Of a DNA stretch of 64,000 nucleotides, positions 11,867 to 24,141 are shown in pieces (within the stretch, counting starts at the first letter, position 1; each line of letters opens with the position of its first letter). Under the pieces are notes generated by a model that saw only the letters and a program-made list of their open reading frames with translations, was not told where the DNA came from and did not search any database. The DNA lies in assembly GCA_950295325.1 (NCBI GenBank), contig OX485809.1:8308001-8372000 (forward strand). The letters are read 5' to 3'. A program made the translations under genes and the position numbers. Origin of the DNA: Polytrichum commune. Taxonomy: Eukaryota > Streptophyta > Polytrichopsida > Polytrichales > Polytrichaceae.

Positions 11867-14800
11867 TTAGTTGCGGGCTTTCTTGTATTGTCGAGGGCCT
11901 CTCTCTTGCTGTGCTTTCTCACGATAACGATCACGTCGCTCTGCACGTTGTCTCTTCTTACTAACCTCTTCTTGTGCAGCTTGCTTGATTTGATGGGCCT
12001 TCCGCTTCTTCTGCTGTGTTAATTTCCGCTTCTTTGCCTGCGCATAAAAATCAAGACAAGTTAACCCTATGTACCAAATTTCATGAATGTTGGAGGACTT
12101 ACCCCTGAAAGTCTTTCATGAAGCTGTGGTTCTTTAACCCTTAAGGACCAGGGGCTTAATGTACAACCCACATATGCAATTTCTACAAGCTTCACCAAGT
12201 CTTGACGTCACACTTTGAATTTGTGGGTTTCAAAATTTATTTGCAACATTAATCTTGGGTCAAGGAGAAAACAAAAACCATAGTCATATGTGACATTGTT
12301 GATCCAAATACGTAATTGCATTCAAGGGCACCCAGGCTATGCATTTGAACCCAAATCTTCAATAACATCAAAGTGTTCAAATGATTGGAAAGGGCACTTG
12401 AAGAATGAGTTCTATGCATACAAATTCATCAAAAGGCTAGGAAGCAATGCATGGAACTCTAGATTTGGACATATGTATGCCTGTGATAAAGGAAAGCAAA
12501 GGAATACCTTCTCATTCCGTATCAAGTTAAGCTGGTTGAGCAATGTGGTAACATGTCGCTCATGCGGTTCCATAACTACTGCTCTTTTTGTCTCTAAGAG
12601 TGGCTGCTTCCGCTTCTTCTGAAGCTTTGGTTTGCTTGCAAACGGCAGCGCTGCTTGTAGTGCCTGTGGAATTTTGAGAGGATTGAACTGTCTAGGTTGT
12701 CTCTCGATTTTCTGCACAAGATATTTCCATTAATCAAGCTATCCATCAAAACTTCAAAACATTTGTAAGAAGTGTTGAATAATGAGCAAGGTGTTGCATT
12801 ATTCTTTAAAGGTGAAGATGCCTCGTGGAGAAACCAGATCAACTAAACCCTTAAATGTCAAATAACCCCCAATGGGACTCTGGGGAAAAGGATAATGACA
12901 TTTTTGTAACTGATCACTTCCTCTTTTTGTCATTTCTTATAAATTAGCCCTTATTGAAATAGGCTCATTCTTCTAATGAGATTCTCCGGTTGAAATCCTT
13001 CTAATTAGAGTGCACAAATGGTCAAATACATGAAGGATTCCAACATACAATGCTACACAATCTCTTGTATTTTTAGGCACAATTTCTACACATGATTGTG
13101 GTTCTTTAATCTTTTAAAGTGTGTTCTGAAGTTAGGTTTGAGCCTTGGATAATAATTTCATTAAATGATCCTTTGTTATAAATCATTTATGGATTTTTAC
13201 AATCAAATTCTTCGAGATAGATTTATGCCTGTCCAGATGTTAAATTTAGTTTTCAACAGTAATCTAGAAGTGGCTTGCAACCACCTTTATTTTGTTAAAA
13301 AACTCAAATTTGAAACTCTTTCATCTTTAGCAATCTCAATTTTCAAAAGAACGCACATTGACCACTAAAGACCAACAGCAGAACTACCCAGTGTCAATAG
13401 TCACTTTACCTTGTAGAGAGAGTCTGGGTTGACAGGAATAGACAGCTTCTGTATTTGTCGAAGCTCCCTGACAGTTTTCATACCCTTCCACTCTGTATCT
13501 TTTGCTTGCAACAGAGTTGTCACTGGATTAAAAAACTTTGGAATGTCAACTTTGGTCCAGGCACGAAGGAACACTATGTCGCTCATAAGTATTTTGTCCT
13601 CAAATGTACATCTTACACTGCCCTCTTTCCCTTGTCTGCCTTCTTTCCCTTGCCCTGCCTTGACAGCCTGTGACAACCAGAACACATCAGACATATACAA
13701 CTTGCAACCATGACTCTCAAGTTTCCCAAAATCCAGAAATAAAGAAACATGCAGCTCTTCAAATTTTAGAACAAAAAATGCTGCAGGGATTGAATTCCCA
13801 CCTTCTTGACTTGGCCACGGATGCCGCTGACTGTCCGCACACTGGCGCCCTCAAATCGAGCCACTTCCAAATCAGATGTGAACATGTCCCTCACAAATGC
13901 AGTCTTCTTATATATCTTGTAGGGATACCCAACAAGCTTCAACTTTTTCACTACAGAAACGGATTGATCCTGGTCTAATACCACACCTGTTGCACTTATT
14001 CGAAATGATGACTGCAAAACAATCATAAGAGTAGTAGCAACTGTATTTTAGTTTCACGTACAACCCAAATAAAATTGCTGGTATTGAGGTCCCATGCAAA
14101 GTGATTCTTGAGTCAACCGAGTCAACCAGTCTTTAAAGACTATTTTTCTGGCATTTAGAGTGTAGAACAATGCTCTTGAACAAGACACATACAATGAAGT
14201 AAAGCCCCCTCTAACTAGAGCTTAAAGAGAGGGGCCTTCTCATTGGCATGGATCCTCTAAGACATGAGGTTTCAACCTAAGAGCTTGAAATTTTCACCTG
14301 GCTTACAACAATTAGATGGTGCCTTGATGGATCCCATATGGAATAATTACAACAAGCTCTCAGTCAAAATCCTAAGCTACCTCTATGAGAGCTATTGAGA
14401 GCTTGAAGATTGGTGATGCTCTCCATAGGTTGGGAATTGGATGAAAGCATGTCAACTTCAAAAGTCCAACTCCTGAAAATTGCAATTTCAAGGTCTCAAC
14501 TCAAGCTCTAGTATCAAGGTGGCCTAAGACTAGAGAATAAAGGTGTCACCTGTGAATTGCTAAGCTGTTGGAAGGCAACAAGGCCAGTATTTGGTGGTGC
14601 AATGGGTCCCCAGAAACTCGCTAAACAATGCATGTGCTCTGGTGTGTACTTCAGCATTCGGTGGCGCCCATTTCGATCTTCTATTGCATAAACAGGTAGT
14701 GTTTGAAACCTCCTCCACCCTACGGAAACTACAAGAGGATCACGATTCTTGAGAACCTTCCGATGCCATCGATGTCTCTTTATCCTCACCTGTATCAGAT

Positions 14801-17800
14801 GAGAGGTGCCCATTTATAATCCTCAAAAATGCATACAAAAAGATAATATAAGCAAGTGAGACGTAGAGAAATGTATTAAAGAACACGTACATTGGTTGAG
14901 ATGTGTATGATTATACCTGCATGTATCCAACACCTTCTTCACCCCGACTTATACCCCCAATAAGGATTGGGTGTGCTGGATCAAAGTACTGGACCATTTC
15001 ACAGGGCATGCCATGAAGCTCAAGTCTCAAATATGTGCCACCTCGGTAACCTTCCATCTCTATTCGTGTAACATCATCTACCTCAGCTAGTTCAGCTAAA
15101 TTCTTTTGTTTTCGAAGAGCAATGTCATCTTTGAGCTGCAGCATCAACAAGCAACCACATTTTTCTCAGCACACATAGAGACAAAAACTACAGTCCTACT
15201 TTGTGATTTTGGTAATCACGGGCAAAATTTATCAATCATAATCCGGAATATGCAGTTTCAATATTTAAGATGCTGAGCTTCTAGAGAACACATTAGAATT
15301 ATCCTTGAACTCGACATGACTTTTGGTTGATTTGCAGACAACATCTTCCATGTTTGGTAAGTTTTTGGGGCATACTTGGAGGTAGTGTAAAGGTTTGAAT
15401 GAAGAACATTCTATGTCAGTTCATTGACTGACTCCAAGAATGCACCACTAGTTGAAAGAAATTATTGATACTGTATGCAAAACAAGCAATAGAAGATCAT
15501 AGGGGGACCACCTCCCGACAAAATGTCCCATTTGAGTTAAACAATAACTCTATGAATAGTAGAAGTTTTTGAAAGTAGGAACAAACCTGATCAAAGTAGT
15601 CTTTCTCTGCAGCTTCACCTCCAGGCCCTCCATGCTGGTTGCTCTTCTCATTCTCCAAAGGAGGTTTGTCCACATCCGTCCCTTCCGACCCATCATATGT
15701 TGGTACCAGTCAAGGCTAGACTGGTGGAAAAAATCAATGTGTGCAGACATAATTAATGAAGCCCATGACATAACCTAGATCTAACATTAAAAATGTATTA
15801 GCAGATCCACTGAAATCCCATATCAAGGAATAAATAAACAATGTTCAAAAGCTGTGAAGGATATTGTGCATCAAATCTGGCTCGAAGAGCTAGTTTCTTA
15901 AGCCGCCTCTCATCTTCATCAATGGATGGTCCACTCATCCCATTGCTAGGGTTTGCTTCATCCTCATCATCTCCATCTGGGCCGGTTGCAGTATGTTTTT
16001 CTCCTGTTTCCAAGTCTTCAAAATCCCCAAAAACTTCGTCATCCCCAAATATGTCATCTTCTGGATTCTCTCCTGGCTTACCCCTCTTCGCAGCTTTGTT
16101 CCAGTCTCCAGTGACAAAACGATCACGTATTGACTCAATTATCTCTGGGTCACGCCAATCCTGGTAGTTGTTGATATCTGTTTCTAGCCGAGTGCAATCA
16201 TCTGCATCTATATCATCAAGTCGTGCATCCGGGTTGCTTGCACCCTGTCCCAAGAGCACAAATACAAATAAGCCCATTCACCAACCAATCAGTTACAGCT
16301 AGATTATCCACACTGTCCTTTGCCAACAAGATCCTCGAAGTGACAGAATCTGCTCAAGTACGTGTTTGCATCCAAGGGCACCCAGTCCGTGCATTTGGAT
16401 CAAAACATTGAACAACATTAAGATATGCAACTAATTTAAAAAGTGCACTTGAAGAATGAGCCAATTTAGATATGGCTACTTTTGACAAAATTGGCTTAAA
16501 ACGGAAGCATGTAGCTCAAATATACATCACCCACAAACTTTGAACCTTTTCATGATATAGAGCTTGCCAGATACCTTTTGCATGTTATTTCGTAACCTGA
16601 AGAGATCCTCATCGTCACTTTCGTCTGAATCATGATGCTGTAAAGAGCTCCCTACCAACATCTCTTGCTCACCATATACTAAGCGCATCAAATCAACTTT
16701 GCTCTCTGCTGTAGCTTTAGCCCGGGCAACCAGCCCCTCCTTCCACCTTGATGCATTGCCAATAGCTGTTCCTCCTGCTGCTGTCCAGACATAATGAAGC
16801 ATTATTAAGATCTGAGCAACAAAGAACAACAGAATCTGTAGTTGTTATACCTGTCCTGCATTATTGCAGAAATAGTAGAGATTTGTATTCATAACCAGTT
16901 GATTTCATAGTGAGAATTATTCACACTGACCAACTTTAGTGTCAACAATCTAAATACCTCATGGCAGTTATAGACAGAAATTTAAAGCAAATCAAATACA
17001 TATCCATTCTCTATATTCTTAGCTCAGCAAATCTACGAGTATCAAAAAGTGAGAAGAATTAGCATTAAGGTTCTATATATATATATATATATTGAGGGAC
17101 TTGTAAAAAATTAAAATACTTGGCACTTAAATGTCAGGAAATTTACAGCTGCAAACTGTAGCTTAGAAACCTACTTGTAGAAGGGACAGAAAAACTTCTG
17201 AAAGTATTGATTGATTTAAACAAACACAAAAGTAACCAGAACCAAAATACATATTCATACTCACCACACTATTACGAACATTTACAGATTTTAACCTACA
17301 AATATAACACAACGTGGCCATACCAGGTTCCTTGTCTTCAGACAAATTGAATTCTTCTTCTGCAGCTTGCTCCAGTTCATCTCTAGTTGGTCCATCCATA
17401 TCCACATCATTCTTTCTCAAGTTCTTTGCTAGATTTTCTTCCTCCTCATCCTCCTCATCCTCCTCATCCTCCTCATCCTCCTCATCCTCCTCATCATCCT
17501 CATCATCCTCATCATCCACATCGTCTTCATCCTCTCCCTGCACAAAACCTCAGATATGGTATACTGAACACAGCCTAACATCCTTCCTGAAGTTTGTAAA
17601 AGGACAAATCAAAATAACTGAAGTTTTTGCCTTCTTTTGGAGATCAAGGAGATCACAATATGTTTTGTACTGGATAACTAGGTTTCAGGTGAACAAAACT
17701 TCAGAAGGTACTATGGCTTTACCTTACTTGATACAGGCTCATCCAGATCCTCAGACTCATCGCTGGAGTCATCATATTCCACAGCCTCACCATCCTCTCC

Positions 17801-20800
17801 CTCCTTTGATCCAGGTTCAGCCTGTTCATCATCCTCAAAAACAGCTCTACGTCTCACCCTCCCATTCTTAAACTCCTTAACTTCAGATGGTGAAGACTTT
17901 TTAATAACTGAAGTCTTTGATGTAGACTTCTGGCGATCAGCAACACTAGATGCCCACCGGGCATTCTTAGATGCTTTGCTGGCGCCCTTGCCCTCATCTG
18001 CTTCAAAGCAAGTGATTTTCTTAGATACAGGCAATTCCTCCTGAGACAAAAAGCTGCAATTTATAACCTAACACCAACACAAAGTAACTTCATTCAACAA
18101 AGCCAGTTTACCTTCACTTTCATCGTCATCATCACTGCTCTCTGATTCATCCTTGCTATTGATTGCTGCCCCATTGGTGACCAAAGAAACTGCCTTTTTG
18201 ATCCCTCCACTTTCATCTTCTTCCTCATCTTCTTCTTCATCATCTTCCTCATCTTCTTCCTCGTCATCTTCCTCATCCTCATCTTCATCTTCAACTTCAT
18301 CTTCATCTTCATCTTCATCTTCATCATCTGCCTCCTCTTCCTCTTCACTCTCCACTTTCATGGGGGCAGCTCCTCGAAAAAGCTGAATGAAGCTTTTCTC
18401 CAACTTTTCATCGATTGAATACTTAGTCGCTTGGAGATTTTTTACCATAGCTTCACCAACATCCTCGTTCTCTTTCTCTAGTAAGGACATAAACAGGAGG
18501 AAATACAATGATCATTCATCCTATTTTTCCTCCACATCCATGGAAAACTGTACTTATTCAGTACTGCCAAGGAAGGATTAACTGAAATTCATGTGTGAAC
18601 CCTGCAAACACATAATTGAGCCAAGACAAGAGGCATCAGTCAATGATACCTTCTGGAGGACCTCCGTTTTCAGCATTTGACTCCGGCTTTGAGAACTGCA
18701 CCTGGTGATCATTAATGTTGATGTAAACTGCATCTTTATCATAGAGTAACTCTCCTACGTCAGACATGGGTGCGTACAAAAGCTTTTCTTTTTCTCGCAA
18801 ACCCTTTTTCTTGGTAGCCGATGGGAGAGGGCATGGATCTGGAAGAGCTGCAACTCCCGCCAACTTACAATCACCAACTCCCGCAATGTGCACCTGAATG
18901 AAAGGAGATGAGATCACACTTTGCAGAAGCTGCACCCGGTTCAACCCTAAATTAACCAGCTGACCACCATACACCAGGATAGAAATTTGAAGCAATCACA
19001 AGCAAAATTTGATATCAAGAAACCCTCAGAGAGAATTAACTAATCCATGTATGACTCAGTTCTTGGTGGAAGTCCTTCATTGGTAAGACAGTAATTTCAC
19101 AAATACCTTCATCCCTTGCTTGAGATTACTACCACGAAGATAGCCATACAGAGTAACATTGCGATCACATTTGGGGTCAATCTGAACCCTCTCCGGAGGA
19201 GTCACATCTTCAAAACGATCAGCTAGGATATATGGATGGACTGCTCTCCATGAAAGTGGCCGGAACTTGGCAATTGAAATAAATCTGGCCAGATTGTGAA
19301 CTTCTCGCTTTGGGTACCTGTACATGGCAGCTTGTACTATTAATAAGAAGCTCCAGTGTAAAACATAGCCTTAGCCAAAGACACATTGCAATGTGTGCAA
19401 TCATTTGATCAACCCAAAAACTTTGGAACCACTTACTTTCCATAGACAAGACCAGAAAGATAAAATAATTTTGCACCATCGTAAATCTCAGTCCAGAATC
19501 GATTTTTCAACTTCTTCTTTGTCTTCCTCAACTGCTTTGCATCCTTAAACTTGTCAAGGTGTGTCAAGACTCCCATGACTTTGGGGAACCCATGAACCTG
19601 AAGGATGTTAAGAAACTCAAAAGTTTCCTGCAACAAATACACTAAGTTGTTAATGAACCGACTGAATCTGGGACAAACAATATACTGACCAGTGTGCAAT
19701 ATTTGTGGTTATCTAAAATACTGTATTATTATTCTGAAAATAGAATTGAATGGCAAGCTACAAGTATTAGTCATTGTGCAAGGTACACACCATCTCAAAC
19801 CCATAACTGCCATCAGTGAGGAGTAGAACTAGGTCTGCAAACTTGGCCGCATCAATCATTGCATTGATATCATTGGCACATTCAACAAACTGCAGCCTTC
19901 TCTGCTTCCCTGTTGAGAAACAAAGTTTTGCACCATCAATGCTCAGAGCAATGCGCATAAACTGAGTCATCAACATGCAATCACCACACTGATCATTACA
20001 TACACCTTCTACATCCATGAACTTTGGCAGGTCTTCATGTCTCTACTACACTTCAATACGCTCTACTACTTTCAAATCAAAATTCCTGGTCATCTTCAAG
20101 AGCCTTTGGCTTGCCATCCCAAAAAGACTTCTTGTCTATATTTAAATACCACACATAGCCTTCCTTACACTGTCTGCTTGTGTTGCAGGATACAACAGAG
20201 TCTATTTGAGCAGGCTTTGATTAACAACCTGGAAGATTTCCATACCTGATACAACAGTGATAGGGCCCCGCACATCTGACAAATTCTGTTTTGTATAATG
20301 CTTCACAAGAGACTGAATCAGTAGAGTCTTTCCCACCTGTAATCGGCACAACGTTAAAGTTAGTCCCTAGCAGCAGAACTAAGTAGTAAAGAAAGGCATA
20401 CCACCAAGCAATATATTTTTCCACTCTTTGAAATTACAAATTAGATCAATGAACACGCACGAATAATACTAGTACATTGAATGGCATTGGATTATTAGTG
20501 CACTAAATGCCTCGAATAGCCACAATTTCTATGAGTTGGAGCACATGCGAGGCCAGCACGCATCATGCATCAACCATCTTCCAGCGCCCAACAATCTAAC
20601 CAAAATGACTAACGAGCAGTGCCAATTCCATGAGAATATGTCAGAACTGCAATCAATGGGACCCCAGGTTCAATGTGCTCTGAAACCAACTGCCTTTAAG
20701 CATAAAGACACAAATCACTTAAGGTTTCTTGCACTCACAAGCAACAAACGTTCCAGACAAACCTTCAGGATTGCCTAAACATATGCTTGGGAGTGCAAGA

Positions 20801-21489
20801 AAAATATGATACGAGTTCATACCTGTGGTGGTCCCTGGACGACAATAACAAAAGGGGGAGGTTCGCCAGTTGTCCGATCAACAATTGGAACATGAAGCCT
20901 CCTCTGGTCTTTTTCTGCAGTCCGTGCTTGCAACCTTTTCGCCTTTTTGGCCGAATTGAAAGTAAATGCCTACTTGTGACAAGATCTCAATTAGTACTTG
21001 CTAGAATTCCTCCTGCTTCTCCAGCACCCATCCCCTACCAGAAATACTCTTTGAAAAACCAAGAATCGAACTAACTGAGGACCATACATTGACCAAACCT
21101 GAGAGATTTAATTGGTTCAGAAATTTCCAGCAAGTTCTGATGGTATAGGTGGTATAGCTCTTCCTTGGACATGCCCGCAATTATTCTGCCTACTCATATC
21201 ACCATAGGTACTCCAATGCGGCCAACCACATTTCTGACTCTCCAGGTCAAGAAGGTGATAGATTTTCTGAAGCTTTGGTCAATTTAACCAACATCATATA
21301 AGGGGGCGATGAAGAGCGCTGAACTGAACCAACCTTAGCGTTCTTTCCTCCCTTCCCACCATCGACGCCACGTTTCTTCTTGTCAATCTCTTTCTTTTTC
21401 TCTTTGGCAGGTCCAGCTTGTGGCCCTCGGTGCTGCTTCTGTTTACCACCGGCGCCTCCTCCCCCTGCTAGACTCAAGGCGGACACCAT
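11867..21489 (-). CDS. BMS1: ribosome biogenesis GTPase BMS1 (19 exons)
   Basis: BMS1 is a nucleolar GTPase of the small-subunit processome that binds RCL1 and acts with U3 snoRNP in 18S rRNA maturation. Exons by my reading (5' to 3'): 21489-21334, 20969-20823, 20336-20246, 19909-19791, 19627-19437, 19317-19107, 18893-18650, 18477-18089, 18040-17723, 17537-17324, 16774-16575, 16244-15865, 15698-15587, 15135-14917, 14789-14550, 14011-13802, 13667-13410, 12711-12508, 12037-11867. They join into 1,357 codons, a little longer than yeast (about 1,180) and human (about 1,280). The Walker A motif GPPQVGKT (about residues 98-105) spans exons 2/3, and the G4-like THLD is at 193-196. Acidic tracts fill exons 8-10. 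Exons 14-19 carry the conserved C-terminal domain ([21 protein letters not shown]) and a basic tail. Intron 8 (48 nt) is doubtful. Intron 12 is U12-type. Confidence 0.95.
15699..15864 (-). other. U12-type AT-AC intron of BMS1 (intron 12)
   Basis: No GT-AG pair joins exons 12 and 13 in frame, because every AG acceptor is followed by an in-frame stop. The intron starts ATATCCTT, the U12 AT-AC donor consensus, and ends AC. A branch-site-like CCTTGAC has its A at 15710, 11 nt before the end. Splicing there rejoins the codons to FDAQ-YDGSEG, in line with BMS1 proteins. The minor spliceosome must remove it. Confidence 0.88.
17079..17092. repeat. (AT)n microsatellite in BMS1 intron 10
   Basis: Alternating TA run seen directly, well away from the splice sites. 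Confidence 0.75.
17440..17534 (-). repeat. second Asp/Glu-coding triplet repeat in BMS1 exon 10
   Basis: The coding strand repeats GAGGATGAG-type units giving (EED)n. It is the second acidic tract of BMS1 and produces Pro/His- and Ser-rich frames on the opposite strand, which are artefacts. Confidence 0.8.
18041..18088 (-). other. unusually short (48 nt) candidate intron 8 of BMS1
   Basis: The stronger-looking donor GTAAAC at 18111 breaks the reading frame with the next exon. The only pair that keeps the frame is GTTACT at 18088 with CTCAG at 18041, giving 48 nt, shorter than plant introns usually are. The in-frame TAG inside it shows that it cannot be coding throughout. The exon border here is therefore the least certain of the gene. 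Confidence 0.5.
18213..18350 (-). repeat. Asp/Glu-coding imperfect triplet repeat in BMS1 exon 8
   Basis: The coding strand is made of GAN/GAG codons (GATGAAGATGAAG and similar) that encode an uninterrupted acidic tract. BMS1 proteins normally have an acidic middle region, so the property is expected, but the tract is repeat-like at DNA level and prone to length change. The plus strand gives a long spurious serine frame. Confidence 0.8.
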
Positions 21490-21618
21490 CGCTAAACCTT
21501 AGTCGATTCCAGCACCATTGACACACACAATCGAGATTGTGTTACGCCTTCATTCAGCAGGCTCAATTCAAATAGCCACAACGTCATATAGTTGAGTCTC
21601 GACTTCTGGATCGAGTGC

Positions 21619-21653
21619 TAGGGTTTATGCTTCCTCCTGGGCTAAAACCCTAA
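21619..21653 (-). promoter_or_regulatory. two telo-boxes and a site II motif upstream of BMS1
   Basis: TAGGGTTTA at 21619-21627 and AAACCCTAA at 21645-21653 are telo-box motifs, and TGGGCT (site II, TGGGCY) lies at 21638-21643, about 130-165 bp before the BMS1 ATG. In plants this pair marks promoters of ribosomal-protein and ribosome-biogenesis genes driven in dividing cells. The same pair precedes the HAS1-type gene in this window. Confidence 0.75.
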
Positions 21654-21805
21654 ATCAACCTGCTGTAGCCGGTCCTCGTCCCTAAGGCTCCTCAAAAGAG
21701 GGCCAACTCCTCTGCCCGCCCTGCCCAACATCGCTGCCCGCCCCGCCCGACAATTGTTTTTTGGAAGACCGAGTGCACTTCACTTCAAGGTCCAATATAC
21801 ACTTA

Positions 21806-22316
21806 TGCCCCCTCCCCACTTGACATTAGCGAATAACCAAAGACTTCCCTAAAACCCGGGTAAAGCTCCCTCGGTTGTAGCGGACACGTCCGGCCATCCC
21901 AATGCACCTACAAGAACTTGCTCCAGAGATTTCCAAGTAGGTTTTAGTTAAGTAGCTTTCACACATGTTCATTGCTTTATCTACCAACCAATGAATGTTG
22001 GATAGTTTTTGTCCCATCCCCAAATGCCTTAATACTTACCATCGGTTTTTGTTAATGCAGCTCCTCGTGCCCACATAGCTAAGACTAAAAGCAACCAATC
22101 ACAAGAGCGGGAGGCAACACTTTTAGAGGTCCTACATGCTTGCCTCATGTCTAGGTACCGATGGGAGGGTCGGTAGTTTTACCTTAAAACCTCCACTTTT
22201 AAGCCATGCCACATCATTTGCCAACTAGGCTCGGCACTAGATAATGTCGATGGTGTGAACACTCATTTTTTAGAACCCACTTTTAGGCTTAGCTAATGTC
22301 AAGTGGGGAGGGAGCA
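21806..22316. mobile_element. Harbinger-like MITE F
   Basis: The ends TGCCCCCTCCCCACTTGACA and the inverse of TGCTCCCTCCCCACTTGACA form a terminal inverted repeat of about 26 bp. TTA flanks both sides (21803-21805, 22317-22319). The 511 bp interior is non-coding. The right TTA is also the left target duplication of the next MITE, so the two are joined without a gap. Confidence 0.8.
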
Positions 22317-22319
22317 TTA

Positions 22320-22817
22320 GGGCCACTTCACACACGAGACTGAGAGCCCGTGACCATTACACTTCAAGCACTCCCATTGGTGGAAAAGGTGGAGCCAGTC
22401 CAAGTTCACTTCACACTACGCATGAGGGACCAACGGAGTGTGTGACCGCAGGATGGATGTAAAGTCTACATGGATTCCTACATGGCATCCAATGGATCAT
22501 GTTCACGGTCGCTTGGACTCTTTTCAAAAACCACCTCTTGGAGGTAGGCTTAACACAAAACCAGGAGACCCTAGCATTCTGAACGCTCACAACCGTTGAT
22601 TTATTCTATTTCATCATGTGTGAGGACCCGCGTGAATGAAAATTCATTGAAATAGCATTTGGTTGAGGGCCAGGTCTCATATGGCTTCACACTACACTTG
22701 AGGGTGCATGACCACACTACATGATTTTGGAGGTGTCTTTGGACGGCCCTTGGACACTTTCTTTTGGGCTCTCACAATTTCATGGTCACGGCTCTTGGCT
22801 CATGTGTGAAGTGGCCC
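22320..22817 (-). mobile_element. PIF/Harbinger-like MITE, copy 2 (inverted)
   Basis: This is the reverse-orientation copy of the 1936-2435 element: it starts GGGCCACTTCACACACGAG and ends CATGTGTGAAGTGGCCC. It is flanked by TTA (22317-22319, 22818-22820). Internal blocks such as the stretch containing CAACCGTTGATTTATTCTAT match copy 1 in inverse. Confidence 0.88.
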
Positions 22818-22833
22818 TTATATGTTCACTTCA

Positions 22834-23368
22834 GATCCGCTTTACACCTAGAGGTTGGGGCACTTCCCCTTGAGGCCAGATGCTTGAAATTTCAGCCCCT
22901 TTTGGGTTGGAGGCCGGCCTCAACTACACATTATAATAAGATTATAATGGGGGCCAATTTTCCCATATGTAAAGGCTTTAGGGCCAAGAAGCTAGGCCAA
23001 TTCAATAAATCTAGCATAATCCAACGGATCTAGCAGAATCTAGCAGAAAGCCGTTCATATTTCCACATAATCCAATGGATATGGTTCGCTAAAAAAATCA
23101 TGTTTTATTAGAGATTTTTTTTTTTGTTGAAACTTGACATCGGTCCCGAGGTCAAGAATTGGCCTTCCATTTTGGGTGCACCCAATTCAATGAGCTCGGG
23201 CCATGTCATACCATGCATCTTTTGATTGAAAAACGCATACCACCAAATCAGCCCGGCCTCTAGGTGTAAAGGGTTTGGGGCCGATTTCATCCTTTTGGCC
23301 AATCACAAGTGAGGATTTCAAGCCTATTACACAACGAATTGCCCTGGCCTCTAGGTGTAAACCAACCC
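22834..23368. mobile_element. Harbinger-like MITE G
   Basis: The inverted ends share TTTACACCTAGAGG (left GATCCGCTTTACACCTAGAG, right inverse GGGTTGGTTTACACC). The right flank is TTA and the left flank TCA, so the duplication has one mismatch. A third inverse copy of the end motif lies inside at about 23255-23275. It sits 16 bp from MITE copy 2. Confidence 0.65.
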
Positions 23369-23774
23369 TTAGGCTGCTAGGGCCCTGTGATATATTCATG
23401 CTAGGATATGATGACAATGATGTTTGTTTTTCAATTATATGTGCAACGATTTCATGTGTTAACACACGTGCATTTGTATTTCTTTCAGGTTGCTCAAATA
23501 TAGTAAAATACTTGTTTGAAGTTAGGATTACTCTCCATGTTTTTGCTTCAAAATAGGACCCAAATAATCACCCACATCATCAGCTACAATTGCTCTATCC
23601 AAAAAACCGTCCCAAGATAATAAGGGACTATTTAACAAACTAGTATCAAGGATTTCACCCGACGAAAATCCCCATTCCTTAGGAGGATGGTGCAACGGTT
23701 TAGCAAAGGCCGAAGGTGTGTGTTATAGGATCCAAATGTGATGGTTGTGGTGGTAGATATAATCTATGCCCTAA

Positions 23775-24138
23775 GAGCATCTCCACCCTGCCGCATTAAA
23801 GGGACTTGGCAAGCCCTTTAACGCGGCCTTGGAGAAAAACATGCCCCACCCCTCCCCAACACCGAGGCCTTGATTGCCAGGGCTCTTCAAACTTCCGGCT
23901 CCACTCACTATCCTCGCGGGTGAGCGTTGCTCTTGCTGCGCCCACATTCCGGGGCCTCATCCACTTGCGATTCAGTGAATCGTCATTACATGGAATATTC
24001 CTGACAATTTTTCGGCTTGGAGAGCCAGTATGCAAGTAATGGTGGGGGAGTGCCACCCTAAAAAAATTTAGTGCATGCTTGGAGCCCTTCAAAGCGCATT
24101 TCGAGAGCCTGCCTTTCTGCCCAAGGGTGGAGATGCTC
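23775..24138. mobile_element. MITE H with GAGCATCTCCACC ends
   Basis: It begins GAGCATCTCCACCCT and ends with the inverse, GGGTGGAGATGCTC, between TAA duplications at 23772-23774 and 24139-24141. The 3 bp TAA duplication points to the PIF/Harbinger group. The 364 bp interior is GC-richer than the flanks and non-coding. Confidence 0.8.
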
Positions 24139-24141
24139 TAA

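Noticed and set aside
12290-12842. Plus- and minus-strand frames at BMS1 exon 18
   Set aside because: Only the minus-strand segment 12508-12711 matches BMS1; the other frames run into introns without motifs.
15550-15778. Independent small proteins on both strands at BMS1 exon 13
   Set aside because: The BMS1 exon uses another frame, which matches the family and joins exactly through the U12 intron.
17314-18386. Long plus-strand serine-, proline- and histidine-rich reading frames
   Set aside because: They are antisense to the acidic exons of BMS1; GAN/GAG triplets read backwards give Ser-coding TCN/CTC and similar, so they are shadows.
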